Positions 5,035 through 5,293 of a DNA stretch of 5,293 nucleotides are shown piece after piece. The translations under genes were made by a program, and so were the position numbers. The notes beneath the pieces were generated by a model that was not told the origin of the DNA, ran no database searches, and saw only the letters and a list, made by a program, of their open reading frames with translations. Numbering within the stretch: position 1 is the stretch's first letter; every line of letters starts with the position of its first letter. The stretch comes from Candidatus Hermodarchaeota archaeon (GTDB taxonomy: Archaea > Asgardarchaeota > Hermodarchaeia > Hermodarchaeales > Hermodarchaeaceae), in assembly GCA_016840595.1 (NCBI GenBank), contig JAEOSA010000147.1:1-5293 (forward strand), in the 5' to 3' direction.

Positions 5035-5293
5035 ATGAAAAAGCCCTCCATTTGATGTTTATAGGGATAAAACCGTCGAGTTCGATGCAGCGAGTTATCA
5101 AATCGATGACCAAATGCCTCTATGAGTCCTGGATCTCCGATAGGCAACTCGGTATCGACAATTCGAACTGGACACTGGCGTAAGGCAAAGTCAATAATTT
5201 CTTCATTTTCTTCCGGCGCAAAGGAACAGGTAGAATAAACAAGAACGCCTCCTACACGCAATAATTGAGAGGCTGCAAGAATGAGCTTTTGCT
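5010..5293 (-). CDS. NOL1/NOP2/NSUN-family RNA cytosine-C5 methyltransferase (5' end outside window)
   Basis: Transfers a methyl group from S-adenosylmethionine to C5 of cytosine in rRNA or tRNA. Only the last 93 complete codons are inside the window; the gene enters from the right edge and stops with TAA at 5012-5010. The fragment contains QKLILAASQLLRVGGVLVYS followed by TCSFAPEENEEII, which is the family's motif VI with the catalytic Cys of the TCS triplet and the PEENE that follows. It ends with RRFYPYKHQMEGFFICKMVK, the typical last strand of the Rossmann-fold catalytic domain. A TTG at 5261 is not the start, because the conserved helix before it is in frame. The motif IV Cys and the SAM-binding loop lie outside. 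Substrate (rRNA as for NOP2, or tRNA) cannot be decided, though the PUA partner next door favours rRNA. Confidence 0.88.
   Translation of the reverse strand, partial: QKLILAASQLLRVGGVLVYSTCSFAPEENEEIIDFALRQCPVRIVDTELPIGDPGLIEAFGHRFDNSLHRTRRFYPYKHQMEGFFICKMVKFA
5044..5049 (-). promoter_or_regulatory. Ribosome binding site of the PUA-protein gene
   Basis: On the minus strand GGAGGG lies 9 nt before the TTG at 5034. It is contained in the methyltransferase codons for Met-Glu-Gly and decides the choice of TTG as start of the overlapping downstream gene. Confidence 0.6.

Overview
This window comes from an archaeon. It carries most of an archaeal SecE-Spt5-ribosomal stalk cluster (secE, spt5, rpl11, rpl1, rpl10, rpl12) with archaeal/eukaryotic-type proteins throughout: a 64-67 residue one-helix SecE/Sec61-gamma, an NGN+KOW Spt5 that lacks the longer bacterial NusG layout, a P0-type L10, and a P1-type L12 ending in [12 protein letters not shown]2-type D-aminoacyl-tRNA deacylase, known from archaea and plants, supports the same conclusion. 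Shine-Dalgarno sites (GGAGG, GAGGAGG, AGGTGA), GTG/TTG starts and TATA-like boxes are all visible. I cannot place the lineage more precisely; an Asgard, TACK or euryarchaeal-like source are all possible from sequence reading alone.

Layout. Positions 1-112 hold the last 36 codons of an unrecognised plus-strand gene. A D-aminoacyl-tRNA deacylase follows 24 bp later (137-979). An 80-90 bp gap with a BRE/TATA-like element leads into secE (1069-1263) and spt5 (1301-1798). A second TATA-like box precedes rpl11 (1893-2375), rpl1 (2389-3045) and rpl10 (3063-3989), which are tightly packed with 13-17 bp gaps. A third TATA-like box and a foldable leader precede rpl12 (4093-4401). After an 87 bp convergent gap, two overlapping minus-strand genes face the cluster: a small NIP7-like/PUA protein of the COG3270 type (5034 to 4489) and the C-terminal end of a NOL1/NOP2/NSUN-type RNA m5C methyltransferase (5293 to 5010, cut by the window edge).

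How it works together. SecE is the gamma subunit of the protein-conducting channel, Spt5 is the transcription processivity factor that links RNA polymerase to the ribosome, and L11, L1, L10 and L12 build the L1 stalk and the L7/L12-P stalk that recruit translation GTPases. The deacylase proofreads aminoacyl-tRNA, and the minus-strand pair probably modifies and helps mature rRNA. The whole window is therefore information processing.

I did not find an undescribed system. The points most worth a second look are an L10 that ends right after its L12-binding helices and lacks the usual acidic factor-binding tail, a structured leader with a likely private promoter in front of rpl12, two competing well-formed starts for L10, and a patch inside rpl11 with different codon choice. 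No stretch longer than 300 bases lacks a gene.
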